DNA of 64,000 nt, from assembly GCF_007483665.1 (NCBI RefSeq), contig NZ_ML660185.1, forward strand, positions 62,001 through 126,000. Direction: 5' to 3'. The stretch comes from Catellatospora sichuanensis. Its GTDB lineage: Bacteria; Actinomycetota; Actinomycetes; Mycobacteriales; Micromonosporaceae. Under the pieces are notes generated by a model. The model was not told the origin of the DNA. It saw only the letters and a list, made by a program, of their open reading frames with translations, and did not search any database. The translations under genes were made by a program, and so were the position numbers. Shown here one piece after another: positions 10,307-18,736 of this stretch. Position 1 is the first letter of the stretch; each line of letters begins with the position of its first letter.

Positions 10307-10339
10307 GAGACGTCGCCATCGCACGGGCGAACAGGTCTC
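10307..10339 (-). promoter_or_regulatory. Hairpin in ABC-F leader overlapping an alternative start
   Basis: On the minus strand GAGAC..TCGCC pairs with GGCGA..GTCTC around an 8-base loop. The structure covers the alternative ATG at 10319 and lies between the MKL mini-ORF (10369-10380) and the preferred ABC-F start. It could be part of a ribosome-mediated attenuator; this is inference. Confidence 0.35.
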
Positions 10340-10368
10340 AGCCTCAGGTCACAGGCCGGTCGGTGATG

Positions 10369-10380
10369 TCACAGCTTCAT
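10369..10380 (-). CDS. Possible leader mini-ORF (Met-Lys-Leu) upstream of the ABC-F gene
   Basis: ATGAAGCTGTGA on the minus strand follows a TAGGCT -10-like box by eight bases, so the transcript could begin close to this ATG. Short leader ORFs precede several known antibiotic-induced ABC-F genes. Evidence is only position and sequence. Confidence 0.3.
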   Translation of the reverse strand: MKL

Positions 10381-10381
10381 A

Positions 10382-10409
10382 GTGGGGCCAGCCTAACGGC
10401 CGGCCCCAC
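10382..10409 (-). terminator. Hairpin after the GNAT gene stop
   Basis: GTGGGGCC pairs perfectly with GGCCCCAC around a 12-base loop, starting 15 bases past the stop of the GNAT gene. The loop contains the TAGGCT box that may drive the ABC-F transcript. Confidence 0.5.
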
Positions 10410-10424
10410 CGAACTGCCAGTGAT

Positions 10425-10739
10425 TTACGCCCGCTCGATCAGCGGCAGGTACTCCGGGTGGTCCTCGACCCAGCGGCGCACGAACGAGCACGACGGCACC
10501 ACGTGCACGTCGTCCTCGGCGGCCCCGGCCAGCGCCGCCGCGCACAGCAGCGCGCCGATGCCGCGCCCGCGCGCCTCCGGCTCGACACCGGTGTGGTCGA
10601 ACACGATCGACCCCGGCTTGCGGTGGTACGTCAGCACGCCCAGCAGGCGGCCGCCCTCGCGCGCCTCGTACCGGCTGCTCCCGGGCACCTCGACGACCTC
10701 GACCTCGGCCACGGACCGTCTCCTCTCGGCATCTGTCAT
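10425..10739 (-). CDS. Small GNAT-fold N-acetyltransferase (YidJ/Gcn5-like, PF14542 type)
   Basis: The 104-residue protein matches the compact single-domain GNAT-like family: LLGVLTYHRKPGSIVFDHTGVEPEARGRGIGALL contains the acetyl-CoA pyrophosphate-binding Arg-Gly-Arg-Gly-Ile-Gly near residues 58-63, and it ends with the family's VVPSCSFVRRWVEDHPEYL. These small proteins are usually uncharacterised acetyltransferases. It sits 13 bases downstream of the aldo/keto reductase stop on the same strand and may be co-transcribed with it. Confidence 0.85.
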   Translation of the reverse strand: MTDAERRRSVAEVEVVEVPGSSRYEAREGGRLLGVLTYHRKPGSIVFDHTGVEPEARGRGIGALLCAAALAGAAEDDVHVVPSCSFVRRWVEDHPEYLPLIERA

Positions 10740-10752
10740 CGTGCGGGCGGCG

Positions 10753-11715
10753 TCAGCGCGTGGGTAGCGGCGCGAGCTTGTCCAGCTCGGCCAGCTCCGC
10801 GGCGCTCGGCTCCCAGTCCGCCGCGGCCGCGTTCGCGGCCACCTGCGCCGGGCTGGTCGCCCCGGCGATCACCGACCCGCAGCCCGGCTGCGCCGCCAGC
10901 CAGCCGATCGCGACCTTGCCCAGCTCGTGGCCGTTGCCCTCGGCCCAGCCCGCGAGGGCCTCGACGGTGTCCAGCCGCTCGTCGGTGATGAACCCGGCCT
11001 GGTCCTTGGCCAGCCGGCTGTCCGACGGCGCGTCCTGACCCCGCCGCACCTTGCCCGTCAGCAGGCCGTTCGCGAGTGGGAAGAACGGCAGCACACCCAG
11101 CCCGAAGTGCCGCGCCGCGGGCACGACCTCGAGCTCGCTGCCGCGCTCCAGCATCGACCAGTGGTTCTGCGCGCTGACGAACGGCGTCACGCCCATCGAC
11201 TCGGCCAGCCGCGCCGCGTCGGCGATCTGCCAGCCCGCGAACTGCGAGCTGCCGAGGTATCGCACCTTGCCCTCGACGACCAGCTCGTGCAGCGCGGCCA
11301 GGGTCTCCGCCAGCGGCGTCTCCGGGTCCGGCGTGTGCAGCTGGTAGAGGTCGATGTGGTCGGTGTTCAGCCGCCGCAGCGACTCCTCGACCGCCCGGCG
11401 GATGTACGCCCGCCCGCCCTTGGCGCCCGCGGCCGGCCCGTAGCCCATGTCCGCGCCCTGGTGGCCGAACTTGGTGGCCAGCACCACCTGGTCACGGCGT
11501 CCCTTGAGGACCTCGCCCAGCATCGACTCCGACGCCCCGATCGCGGTCGCCCGGCCGTAGATGTCCGCGGTGTCGAAGAACGTGATCCCCGCGTCGATCG
11601 CGGCGTCGACCACGGCACGTGTGCCGTCCAGATCGAGCCGCCACCCGAAGTTGTTGCACCCCAGCCCGACCGCCGAAACGACCAGCCCCGACTTTCCCAG
11701 TGCCCGATAACGCAT
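10753..11715 (-). CDS. Aldo/keto reductase
   Basis: The 320-residue NADPH-dependent oxidoreductase starts MRYRALGKSGLVVSAVGLGC. The family tetrad is visible: Asp and Tyr in FFDTADIYG (near residues 50-58), Lys in LATKFGHQG (near 85) and His in YQLHTPD (near 125). GSVIAGATSPAQVAANAAA near the end is the cofactor-binding segment. The ATG at 11715 is the conserved family start; the open frame continues far upstream only because the palindrome region lacks stops. It probably reduces small aldehydes or ketones; the substrate is unknown. A second aldo/keto reductase lies at the right edge. Confidence 0.88.
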   Translation of the reverse strand: MRYRALGKSGLVVSAVGLGCNNFGWRLDLDGTRAVVDAAIDAGITFFDTADIYGRATAIGASESMLGEVLKGRRDQVVLATKFGHQGADMGYGPAAGAKGGRAYIRRAVEESLRRLNTDHIDLYQLHTPDPETPLAETLAALHELVVEGKVRYLGSSQFAGWQIADAARLAESMGVTPFVSAQNHWSMLERGSELEVVPAARHFGLGVLPFFPLANGLLTGKVRRGQDAPSDSRLAKDQAGFITDERLDTVEALAGWAEGNGHELGKVAIGWLAAQPGCGSVIAGATSPAQVAANAAAADWEPSAAELAELDKLAPLPTR

Positions 11716-11792
11716 GATCGCCACACTATCTCGCGCCACCTCCGCCCCGCCCCGCCCCGCAACCCCCACGGACCCCCGCCCCCGCCCCGTGG

Positions 11793-11855
11793 CGCAACTC
11801 TTACGGAGTCGCGGCCTCAGGACGTGTTCGAGGCCGCGACTCCGTAAGAGTTGCG
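11793..11855. terminator. Long perfect palindrome, family B copy 1
   Basis: Two 26-base arms (starting CGCAACTCTTACGGAGTCGC) pair without a mismatch around an 11-base loop. It lies between the stop of the small gene ending at 11897 and the start of the aldo/keto reductase, so it can end the upstream transcript. Related palindromes occur at 48602-48664 and 52670-52706. Confidence 0.75.
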
Positions 11856-11896
11856 AAGCCATGACGGCGCGCGGCGCGCGGCTGGGCGGGCGTGGA

Positions 11897-12139
11897 TCAG
11901 GAGGTGAAGCGGGACAGCAGATCCTGGGCGGCGCGGTCGACGGCGTCGCCGTTGCCGGGGTCGGGGACCTTGATCTGCGCGCCGGTGACGGTGTACCACT
12001 CCTCGGCGCCCTTGTACTGCGCCCGCAGCCGTACCGTGCCATCGGAGCCGATCTTCGGCTCCAGGGTCAGCTCACCGGTGATCGTCCCGACCTCGTCGGT
12101 CATCACCCCGCCCGGCGGCGCCATCACATCCTTGGTCAT
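11897..12139 (-). CDS. Small protein of unknown function
   Basis: The 80-residue product (MTKDVMAPPGGVMTDEVGTI at its start, ending DAVDRAAQDLLSRFTS) has predicted beta strands (TLEPKIGSDGTVRLRAQYKG, WYTVTGAQIKV) then a short helix. I recognise no family. GGGGAG precedes the ATG at 12139 at good spacing; an ATG at 12151 would add four residues. It is transcribed away from the DUF4184 gene and followed by a large terminator-like palindrome, so it looks like a stand-alone transcript. Confidence 0.65.
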   Translation of the reverse strand: MTKDVMAPPGGVMTDEVGTITGELTLEPKIGSDGTVRLRAQYKGAEEWYTVTGAQIKVPDPGNGDAVDRAAQDLLSRFTS

Positions 12140-12313
12140 GACGCTCCCCATACCCCGCCACCCGGCACCGAACCCGCCCGGTGCGAACCTCCGGATGGGG
12201 CGGCAGCCGCTCGTCTGGTGGCGCAGTGCGCGTCTGGCGTCGCCCCGTGCCTGCCGCGCGGGGCGGTGGCCGACGCCGAACGGGAGCGCATCGCCCGTGG
12301 TTATGCTCCCGCG

Positions 12314-13156
12314 GTGCCGCTGACGTTCCCCTCGCACCTGGCGCCGGTGCTGCCGCTGAAGCTGTGGCGGCCGCGCTGGTTCGACGGCGTGGCGCTGTCC
12401 GCCGGCGCGGTCGCGCCCGACGTCGCCTACCTGGCCTTGGACGCGGACGGGCGGCTGTTCGCCGACACGCACACGTGGCAGGCGCTGGTGTGGTGGTGCC
12501 TGCCGGTGGCACTGGCGTACACGTGGGTGGTCCGGCGCTCGGTCGGCACGGTCGCCGTGCACCTGCCCGACAGCCGGCGTTTCGCCTGGCGGGCGTACGC
12601 CGCGCTCGGCCACCACCGCCACCGCTGGTGGATCACGGTCGGCTCGTGCCTGCTGGGGGCGATGAGTCACATCGGGTGGGACCGGTTCACGCACACCGAC
12701 GGCTGGATCCACGCCGTGTTCGGTGTGCGATGGTCGGACATCTCTCCGCTCGCCTGGTGGACGGTATCGGACCTGGCGAGCACCGTCGTCGGCGCGGCCG
12801 TGGTGCTCGCCGTGGCCTCCCGCGCCGGACGGCGATCCGGGTGCGACCAGGTCATGGTCACTGCCATGGGCGCTGCCAGTGCCACTGGAAATGCTGACGC
12901 AACAGACACCGGCACCGGCACCGGCACCGGCGTCAGCGGCCGGTCGGGGCTGATCGAGGCCCAGCCCCGGGTCTTCTGGGCGGCAGTGGCCGCCTCGGCG
13001 CTGGCGGGCCTGGCGGTGGTGCCGTCGCTACCCGGTGCCGGGCTCCCGGCGGCCACCGGTGTACGGCTGCTGCACGTCGGCGCCGCGGCACTCCTGATCG
13101 GGGCCCTCGCCGTGCGGATCAGACGACCTTGCAGACGCCGGTGGCGGTCGCGATAA
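12314..13156 (+). CDS. DUF4184-type multi-pass membrane protein
   Basis: The 280-residue protein begins with the family pattern (V)PLTFPSHLAPVLPLKLWRP, followed by about six hydrophobic segments and HxxxDRFTH-like SHIGWDRFTHTDGW near residue 120. DUF4184 proteins are uncharacterised membrane proteins. The GTG at 12314 lies six bases after a TATGCT -10 box, so translation is probably leaderless. A (ACCGGC)4 microsatellite encodes a Thr-Gly repeat between the fourth and fifth membrane segments. The last 38 bases overlap the convergent kinase gene; the final residues (RRPCRRRWRSR) are unusually basic and may be read-through. Confidence 0.75.
   Translation: MPLTFPSHLAPVLPLKLWRPRWFDGVALSAGAVAPDVAYLALDADGRLFADTHTWQALVWWCLPVALAYTWVVRRSVGTVAVHLPDSRRFAWRAYAALGHHRHRWWITVGSCLLGAMSHIGWDRFTHTDGWIHAVFGVRWSDISPLAWWTVSDLASTVVGAAVVLAVASRAGRRSGCDQVMVTAMGAASATGNADATDTGTGTGTGVSGRSGLIEAQPRVFWAAVAASALAGLAVVPSLPGAGLPAATGVRLLHVGAAALLIGALAVRIRRPCRRRWRSR
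12908..12931 (+). repeat. (ACCGGC)4 hexanucleotide microsatellite
   Basis: Four perfect tandem hexamers lie inside the DUF4184 gene and encode alternating Thr-Gly in a cytosolic or external loop. The length could vary without changing frame. Confidence 0.85.
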
Positions 13157-14588
13157 CGATCTCGACGGTGGACCCCGCCGCGAGGACGGTGCCGCCTACC
13201 GGCGTCTGCTCGAGGACGTGGCATTTGTCGGGCGTCGCCCGGTAGCTGATGTCCGCCACCAGGCCGAGGCGCTTCAATTCCGCAGTCACCTCGACCTCCC
13301 GCCAGCCGTACATGGCCGGCACGGTCCGGGCCGTGGACTGCGGGCTCGGCGAGGCGGCCGGGCTCGCGGGCGCGGCCGGGTCGGGCGCGGGCGGGTTCGA
13401 GGGGGCGTCCGACGGCTCGGCCCCGCCGGGGGTGGCCGGGGACGCCCGGTGCGTCGGCGTCGTACCCACGACGGGGGCCGCCGCTTGGGTCGTGCCCGCG
13501 GGGCCGGAGCCGGACGCGGCCACCGGCGGGGAATGTTCGGGGCCCTGTGACAGCGGGTCCCCGGCCCCGCCCCGGGACAGCGCGATGGCGGCGAGCGCCA
13601 CCAGCGACAGCGCGGCCGCCACACCGGCCGGCACCGGCCTCCGTCGGCGGGCGAAGGGTGCGACAACCGATCCGCCCTCGGCCGCGGCTCGTGGCAGCGC
13701 CGGGTGCGCCGTCGCCTGTGCCTCGGCACCAGGGTTCGCCGGGGCCGGAGCACCGGCTGCGGCCTGGCCGTCCATGTCCTTGATCGCCGCCGAGGCGGCC
13801 TTGGCCAGCGCGGCCGCGCTGGGCCACCGCTGTGCCGGGTCCTTGGCCAGCGCCCGCATGACCAGCGCCCGGACCGGCTCGGGAACACTCGGCGGCAGCT
13901 CCGGCGGCTGCTCGTGCACGTGCTTGAGCGCCACCGAGAACGGGGTGTCCCCGGCGAACGGCCGGTGCTGGGTCAGCATCTCGTAGGCGACCACGCCGAG
14001 GGCGTACACGTCGGTCGCGGGACCGATGTCGGAGCCGGTCACCTGCTCCGGGGCCAGATAGGACGCGGTGCCGAAGATCTCGCCCGCGGCGGTGAGCCGG
14101 TCGGCGGCGACGATCCGGGCGATGCCGAAGTCGGTCAGCGCCAGCCGCCCGTCCGGGCGCAGCAGCAGGTTCGCCGGTTTCACGTCGCGGTGCACGATCC
14201 CCTGCAGGTGCGCGGCGTGAATGGCGTCGGCGGCCTGGGCCAGCAGCCGCATCGCACGGGCCGGTGCGAGCGGGCCGACCCGGCGCACCAGCGACAGCAG
14301 CGACTCGCCCTCGACGAACTGCATCACCAGGTATGCGATGCCGTCGGCCTGGCCGTAGTCGTAGATCTCGACGATGCCCGGATCGCTGAGGGCCGCCATC
14401 GCCTGCGCTTCGGCCCGGAACCGGGCCGCGAACCCGGGGTCGGCGGCCAGGTTCGGCAGCAGCACCTTCACCGCGACCCGGCGGGCCAGCACCGTGTCCT
14501 CGGCGCTCCACACCTCGCCCATGCCGCCGCGGGCGATCAGAGTCCGCAGCGTGTATCGGCCGCCGAGCGTCAGCCCCGGATCAAGCAT
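13119..14588 (-). CDS. PknB-like receptor Ser/Thr protein kinase with PASTA domain
   Basis: From the ATG at 14588 the protein has 489 residues. The kinase domain shows the Gly loop IARGGMGEVW, catalytic Lys41 in VAVKVL, HRDVKPAN with Asp135, LTDFG with Asp153 and SYLAPEQV. After an Ala/Pro-rich juxtamembrane region comes one transmembrane helix (near residue 325), a Pro/Ser/Thr-rich external linker and a single C-terminal PASTA domain (VTAELKRLGLVADISY to the end). PASTA kinases sense peptidoglycan fragments and control cell wall synthesis. An in-frame ATG at 14624 would add 12 residues. Overlaps the convergent DUF4184 gene by 38 bases. Confidence 0.9.
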   Translation of the reverse strand: MLDPGLTLGGRYTLRTLIARGGMGEVWSAEDTVLARRVAVKVLLPNLAADPGFAARFRAEAQAMAALSDPGIVEIYDYGQADGIAYLVMQFVEGESLLSLVRRVGPLAPARAMRLLAQAADAIHAAHLQGIVHRDVKPANLLLRPDGRLALTDFGIARIVAADRLTAAGEIFGTASYLAPEQVTGSDIGPATDVYALGVVAYEMLTQHRPFAGDTPFSVALKHVHEQPPELPPSVPEPVRALVMRALAKDPAQRWPSAAALAKAASAAIKDMDGQAAAGAPAPANPGAEAQATAHPALPRAAAEGGSVVAPFARRRRPVPAGVAAALSLVALAAIALSRGGAGDPLSQGPEHSPPVAASGSGPAGTTQAAAPVVGTTPTHRASPATPGGAEPSDAPSNPPAPDPAAPASPAASPSPQSTARTVPAMYGWREVEVTAELKRLGLVADISYRATPDKCHVLEQTPVGGTVLAAGSTVEIVIATATGVCKVV

Positions 14589-14671
14589 GCGCAGAAGCCT
14601 TGAGTATCGGCCGCCGCCAGTCAAACGCCGTGGTCACCGCACGTCGCAGCGCCGCGCTCGTGCGGGCCGGG

Positions 14672-15166
14672 TCAGCTGTCCGATCCGATCCGGACACCGG
14701 CGAGCTCTGCCAGCGCCTGGCCTTCCATCCGGTAGACGGTCCAGTCGTCCATCGGCCGGGCGCCCAGCGAGCGGTAGAAGTCGATCGCGGGCGCGTTCCA
14801 GTTCAAAACCCACCATTGCAGACGGGTGTAGCCGCGCTCGCGGCAGATGCGGGCCAGCTCGCGCAGCAGGGCCTTGCCGTGGCCCCGGCCGCGGGCGGTC
14901 GGACGCACGTACAGGTCTTCGAGGTAGACGCCGTGCACGCCGTGCCAGGTGGAGAAGTTCAGGAACCACATCGCCATGCCGACCGGCTCACCGGTCTCGT
15001 CGTCGACAGCCAGGTGCGCGAACGCCGCGGGGTGCGGGCCGAACAGCGCCTCGTGCAGCTGCTCAGGCGTTGCCTTGGCCTCCTGCGGGGCCTTCTCGTA
15101 CTCGGCCAGCTCGCGGATCAGGTCGATGAGCACCGGGACGTCGGCCGGCACAGCGGGGCGGATCAT
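14672..15166 (-). CDS. GNAT acetyltransferase of the diamine (spermidine) N-acetyltransferase type
   Basis: The 164-residue protein starts IRPAVPADVPVLIDLIRELA and carries EYEKAP, LEDLYVRPTARGRGHGKALL (acetyl-CoA binding loop Arg-Gly-Arg-Gly-His-Gly) and WNAPAIDFYRSLGA, the pattern of SAT1-like N-acetyltransferases. It probably acetylates a polyamine or another small amine. It lies upstream of the kinase gene on the same strand, separated by about 80 bases, and is divergent from the MOSC gene. Confidence 0.85.
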   Translation of the reverse strand: MIRPAVPADVPVLIDLIRELAEYEKAPQEAKATPEQLHEALFGPHPAAFAHLAVDDETGEPVGMAMWFLNFSTWHGVHGVYLEDLYVRPTARGRGHGKALLRELARICRERGYTRLQWWVLNWNAPAIDFYRSLGARPMDDWTVYRMEGQALAELAGVRIGSDS

Positions 15167-15218
15167 GGCGTGACGATACCTGGATGACCGTCCGGACGAG
15201 GCCCACTAGGCTGGCCGG

Positions 15219-15884
15219 ATGGGCACCGTACTCTCCGTCAACCTGGGCAAGGCCCGGCACTGCGACGCCGCCGACGTCGGCGTCACCGCGATCGACAAGC
15301 ACCCGGTCGACGGGGCGGTCGAGCTGCGCGCGCCGGGGCCGCAAGAGGGCGGGCTGGGCAGCGGCGTGGTCGGTGACGAGATCTGCGACCGGCGGCATCA
15401 CGGCGGCGACGACCAGGCCGTGTACGCGTACGCCCGGGAGGATCTCGACGGCTGGGCGGCGGAGCTGGGGCGGGAGATCGCCGGTGGCATGTTCGGGGAG
15501 AACCTGACCACGTCCGGCATCGACGTCAACGGGGCGCGCATCGGCGAGCGGTGGCAGGTCGGTGACGAGGCGGTGCTGGAGGTGGCGCTGCCGCGCATCC
15601 CGTGCCGGACGTTCGCCGACCAGATGCGCGAACAGGGCTGGATCAAGACGTTCACGCAGCGCGCGCTGCCGGGGGCGTACCTGCGCGTGGTCGTGCCCGG
15701 CCGGGTCAAGGAAGGCGACCCGGTCACCGTGCTGCACCGCCCCGACCACGACGTGACGGTGGCGTTGACCTTTCGCGCCCTGACCCTGGAGCCGGAGCTG
15801 CTGCCTGAACTGCTGGTGGCCGAGGCCCTTCCCGAGAAGGTCCGGGAGAAGGCGCGCGTGCGCGCGGCGAAGCAGGAAGGCTGA
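15219..15884 (+). CDS. MOSC-domain protein (YiiM-like)
   Basis: The 221-residue protein starts MGTVLSVNLGKARHCDAADV and contains the MOSC core: RRHHGGDDQAVYAY near residues 60-73, GMFGENLTTSG near 90-100, IPCRTFADQM with the conserved Cys near 130 and GAYLRVV near 150. MOSC domains are thought to bind the molybdenum cofactor sulfur; YiiM-type proteins are linked to reduction of N-hydroxylated compounds. TAGGCT at 15207-15212 sits six bases before the ATG, so the transcript is probably leaderless. The gap to the convergent PhzF gene is only 22 bases. Confidence 0.87.
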   Translation: MGTVLSVNLGKARHCDAADVGVTAIDKHPVDGAVELRAPGPQEGGLGSGVVGDEICDRRHHGGDDQAVYAYAREDLDGWAAELGREIAGGMFGENLTTSGIDVNGARIGERWQVGDEAVLEVALPRIPCRTFADQMREQGWIKTFTQRALPGAYLRVVVPGRVKEGDPVTVLHRPDHDVTVALTFRALTLEPELLPELLVAEALPEKVREKARVRAAKQEG

Positions 15885-15906
15885 GTCGTGGTCCCGCTGG
15901 CCTGAT

Positions 15907-16710
15907 TCAGGCTTGCAGGGTGCCGTCGAGGACGGTGACGGCGCGGCCGGTCAGCTCGACGCGGTCGCCGCGCAGCGTCGTGCGGACCAGCCCGGACCGG
16001 GCCGAGGCCTGCAGCCCGACCAGTTCGTCGCGGCCCAGCCGCGGCACCCACAGCGGCGCGAGCGCGGTGTGGGCGCTGCCGGTCACCGGGTCCTCCGGCA
16101 CGCCGACGGCCGGGCCGAAGAACCGCGACACGAAGTCGTATCCCGACGCCGGGTCGGCGGCGGCCGCCGTCACGATCACCCCGCGGGTGGCCAGCGCCGC
16201 GACCAGGCCCATGTCCGGCCGCAGGCCGCGGACCGTCTGCTCGTCGGCGACCTCGACGAGCAGGTCGCCCAGCGCCGGTCCGGTCTCGTACCCGGCGAGC
16301 ACCGGCGCGCCCAGTGCCTCGGCGACACCGTCGGTCCCGACGGGGGTCAGCGGAGACACCGGGAAGTCCAGGGTGATGGCCCCGTCCTCGGCGACGGCGG
16401 CGGTCAGGATGCCGCTGCGGCTGTCGAACGCGACCAGGTCGCCGATCAGCTTGTCCTCGACCAGGGCGTGGGCCATGGCGAGGGTGGCGTGGCCGCACAG
16501 GTTCACCTCGCACAGCGGCGTGAACCAGCGCAGTGCCCAGTCCCGCCCGCCGCGCGGGTGCGCGAACGCGGTCTCGGCGAGGTTCATCTCGGCCGCGACG
16601 TGCTGCATCCACGACTCGTCCGGGAACGTGTCGGCGTCGAGCACGACCACCCCGGCCGGGTTGCCGCCGAACGGCCGGTCGGTGAACGCGTCGATGATCC
16701 TGATCCGCAT
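15907..16710 (-). CDS. PhzF-family isomerase/epimerase-like protein
   Basis: The 267-residue protein begins MRIRIIDAFTDRPFGGNPAG and has the catalytic Glu in MNLAETAFA (residue 46), followed by CGHATLAMAH and DPVTGSAHTALAPLW. The family has a diaminopimelate-epimerase-like fold; PhzF itself isomerises DHHA in phenazine synthesis, but most homologues are of unknown substrate. No other phenazine gene is nearby, so a phenazine role is not supported. Confidence 0.87.
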   Translation of the reverse strand: MRIRIIDAFTDRPFGGNPAGVVVLDADTFPDESWMQHVAAEMNLAETAFAHPRGGRDWALRWFTPLCEVNLCGHATLAMAHALVEDKLIGDLVAFDSRSGILTAAVAEDGAITLDFPVSPLTPVGTDGVAEALGAPVLAGYETGPALGDLLVEVADEQTVRGLRPDMGLVAALATRGVIVTAAAADPASGYDFVSRFFGPAVGVPEDPVTGSAHTALAPLWVPRLGRDELVGLQASARSGLVRTTLRGDRVELTGRAVTVLDGTLQA

Positions 16711-16796
16711 ATCGGCACCTTAACCCGGCAGGCGCCGGCGGAGGTACGGCCAATCGCGGGCCGGTGGACCGGGCGGTGTCGCCGCGCGGGGCCTGG

Positions 16797-17810
16797 TCAG
16801 CGGTCCTGCTGCCACAGCTCGATGTCGTCGTGGCCGGACCGCAGTTGCGACAGGTCGGGCGCGGGGCGGCCGGACCGGCGGGCGAACTCGGCCACGGCCG
16901 CGGCGAACCCGCCGTCGCTGTCGAGGACGGTCAGGTGGTGGCCGTACACGAGGTCGACGGTCAGTTCGAGGTGGTCGATGTCGGCGATCTCGACCACGAA
17001 CCGGGAGACCGAGGCGCGGTACACGTCGCGCCACTCGACCTCGAAGACCGAGTCGTCGTACGCGACGCGCACGCCCCTGTCGTCGACGGCCACCGCGCGG
17101 CGCGGCGGTGGCACCGGGTCGGGGCGGGTGCCGGTGCGCAGCGGGCGGTAGTAGGAGTCGACGGCGGGCTGGCCGGTGTAGTTCGGGCCGGCCTGGTCGT
17201 CGGCCCCGGCGTACTCGAGCGGCAGGTCCAGCACGGCCGGGCCGGTGCGGGTGACGATGCGGCGGCGGGCGTCGTAGGCGACCCCGGCCTCGCGCAGCAG
17301 CCGGCGGACCAGCCGTGTCGCGGGTGTCCCGTCGGCCAGCCGGATGCTGGCCAGGTCCAGGTGCGCGGCGAACGTGCCGCCCGGCGACAGCCAGGTCAGC
17401 GCGCGGGCCAGCATGCCGAGCTTGTCGCCGACGTAGTGCAGCCCGTGCACGCAGGTGATCAGGTCGAACGTCCGGTCCGGCTGCCACTGCGAGATCGACG
17501 CGGTGACCAGCGTCAGCCCGTGCACCCCGGCCGCCTGCGGATCGAAATGGTCGACCAGGTCCACGCCGACCATTTCCAGGCCGTCCGGCGCCTGGCGGGC
17601 GGCCTGGGCCAGCGCCCGGCCCTGGCCGCAGCACAGGTCGAGCCACGCCGCCGCGCCGTGCTCCGCGAGGCGCGGCCGGAGTTGTTCCAGCGGATGGAAG
17701 CCCAGGTCGCGGGCGTAGCTGTTGACGCCGTCGAGCCCGCGCTCGCGGTTCATCGAGTTGTTCGCCACCACCGAGGACCGTTGCAGGGCCTCGTCGTCGA
17801 GAAGACGCAT
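16797..17810 (-). CDS. SAM-dependent methyltransferase
   Basis: The 337-residue protein has a class I methyltransferase domain in its first half: AAWLDLCCGQGRALAQAA (motif I, residues 54-71), GVDLVDHFD (acidic loop), FDLITCVHGLHYVG (motif IV) and LSPGGTFAAHLDL (motif VI). The second half (about residues 190-337) is a beta-rich extension rich in Arg and Asp, with DDRGVRVAYDDSVFEVEW, that I do not recognise. The fusion suggests a specific, unknown substrate. The nearest same-strand neighbour is the TPR gene, whose stop lies 50 bases upstream of this start. Confidence 0.8.
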   Translation of the reverse strand: MRLLDDEALQRSSVVANNSMNRERGLDGVNSYARDLGFHPLEQLRPRLAEHGAAAWLDLCCGQGRALAQAARQAPDGLEMVGVDLVDHFDPQAAGVHGLTLVTASISQWQPDRTFDLITCVHGLHYVGDKLGMLARALTWLSPGGTFAAHLDLASIRLADGTPATRLVRRLLREAGVAYDARRRIVTRTGPAVLDLPLEYAGADDQAGPNYTGQPAVDSYYRPLRTGTRPDPVPPPRRAVAVDDRGVRVAYDDSVFEVEWRDVYRASVSRFVVEIADIDHLELTVDLVYGHHLTVLDSDGGFAAAVAEFARRSGRPAPDLSQLRSGHDDIELWQQDR

Positions 17811-17860
17811 GGCCGCAGATCATGCCACGGCCGTGCGCCGCACGGGTGCCCCGCCGGGCG

Positions 17861-18736
17861 TCAGCGCCAGCGGCGCATCAGCCAACGGCGCAGCAGCGGC
17901 GGAACAACCCACGAGTAGACGCACAGCGCGAACCACGCCAGGCCGGCGACCGTCGCCAGCGGGTACAGCCCGAGGGCGCGCAGGCCGTAGATGACGACGA
18001 TGGCGGCGATCCACGTCTTGACCGACCCGAACCGGGCGAACGGGCGCACCGGCAGCATCAGCGGATGCAGCGCGATCCGCGCCTCGTACGCGGCCTTGGC
18101 GTAGTCGCGGTCGGCCGGGTCGTTCGCGACCGCCTGGCGCAGTCCCGAGTAGGCCGAGCGCACCTGCCCGCGGGCCGCGCTGGTGCCGCCGAGCAGGGCG
18201 TGCGCCTGCGCGTTCTCCGGGTGCGCGGCGACGAACTCGCGGCTGATCCGCTGGGCGAGCGCGTCGTCGCCGCTCGCGTGGGCGAGCTGCACCCGGGTCG
18301 AGTACACCGTCGGGGAGTCCGGGTCCTGCGCCGCGGCCAGTTCGACGAGGCGGCGGGCCTTGTCGCGCTGGCCGTGCTCCAGGCACAGCCGGGCGTACAC
18401 GCACAGCAGGCTGACGTCCTCCGGCGCGATGGCGAGCCCGTCGAGCAGCGCCCGCTCGGCGGTCTCGTGCCGCCCCAGCCGGTATTCGGCCAGGCCGAGC
18501 TGGCAGAGCAGGTCCGGGTCGGGGCCGCCCGCGGCGAGCCCGGCGCGGGCCGCGTCGCCCGCCTCGGCCCAGCGTTCGAGTTGCAGCAGCGCGGCCGCGC
18601 GCAGCTCGAACACCAGGGCCGACACGGCGTCGGACTCGGTCAGCACCGCGAGTTCGCGCAGCGCCTCCTCGGGCCGGTCGGCCGCCAGGAGCGCGTGCGC
18701 GCGCATCAGCGTCGGGGCGTAGGCGTGCTCGGTCAT
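17861..18736 (-). CDS. TPR protein with C-terminal membrane anchor
   Basis: This 291-residue protein is built of TPR-like helical repeats over residues 5-205 (for example AHALLAADRPEEALRELAVL, LGLAEYRLGRHETAERALL, AHALLGGTSAARGQ), followed by two hydrophobic segments (IAAIVVIYGLRALGLYPLA and VAGLAWFALCVYSWVV) and a basic tail ending RRWLMRRWR. The repeats therefore face the cytosol from a C-terminal anchor. Its ATG overlaps the stop of the upstream small membrane protein (TGATG), so the two are coupled. With the divergent AAA+ gene it forms what looks like a three-protein module; TPRs would supply the protein-binding surface. Function unknown. Confidence 0.82.
   Translation of the reverse strand: MTEHAYAPTLMRAHALLAADRPEEALRELAVLTESDAVSALVFELRAAALLQLERWAEAGDAARAGLAAGGPDPDLLCQLGLAEYRLGRHETAERALLDGLAIAPEDVSLLCVYARLCLEHGQRDKARRLVELAAAQDPDSPTVYSTRVQLAHASGDDALAQRISREFVAAHPENAQAHALLGGTSAARGQVRSAYSGLRQAVANDPADRDYAKAAYEARIALHPLMLPVRPFARFGSVKTWIAAIVVIYGLRALGLYPLATVAGLAWFALCVYSWVVPPLLRRWLMRRWR

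Noticed and set aside
12908..12931. Short tandem repeat considered as a CRISPR remnant
   Set aside because: Six-base units without spacers inside a coding gene; it is a microsatellite.
15907..16710. Phenazine biosynthesis cluster suggested by the PhzF homologue
   Set aside because: No other phz genes nearby; isolated PhzF-like proteins are common and of other function.
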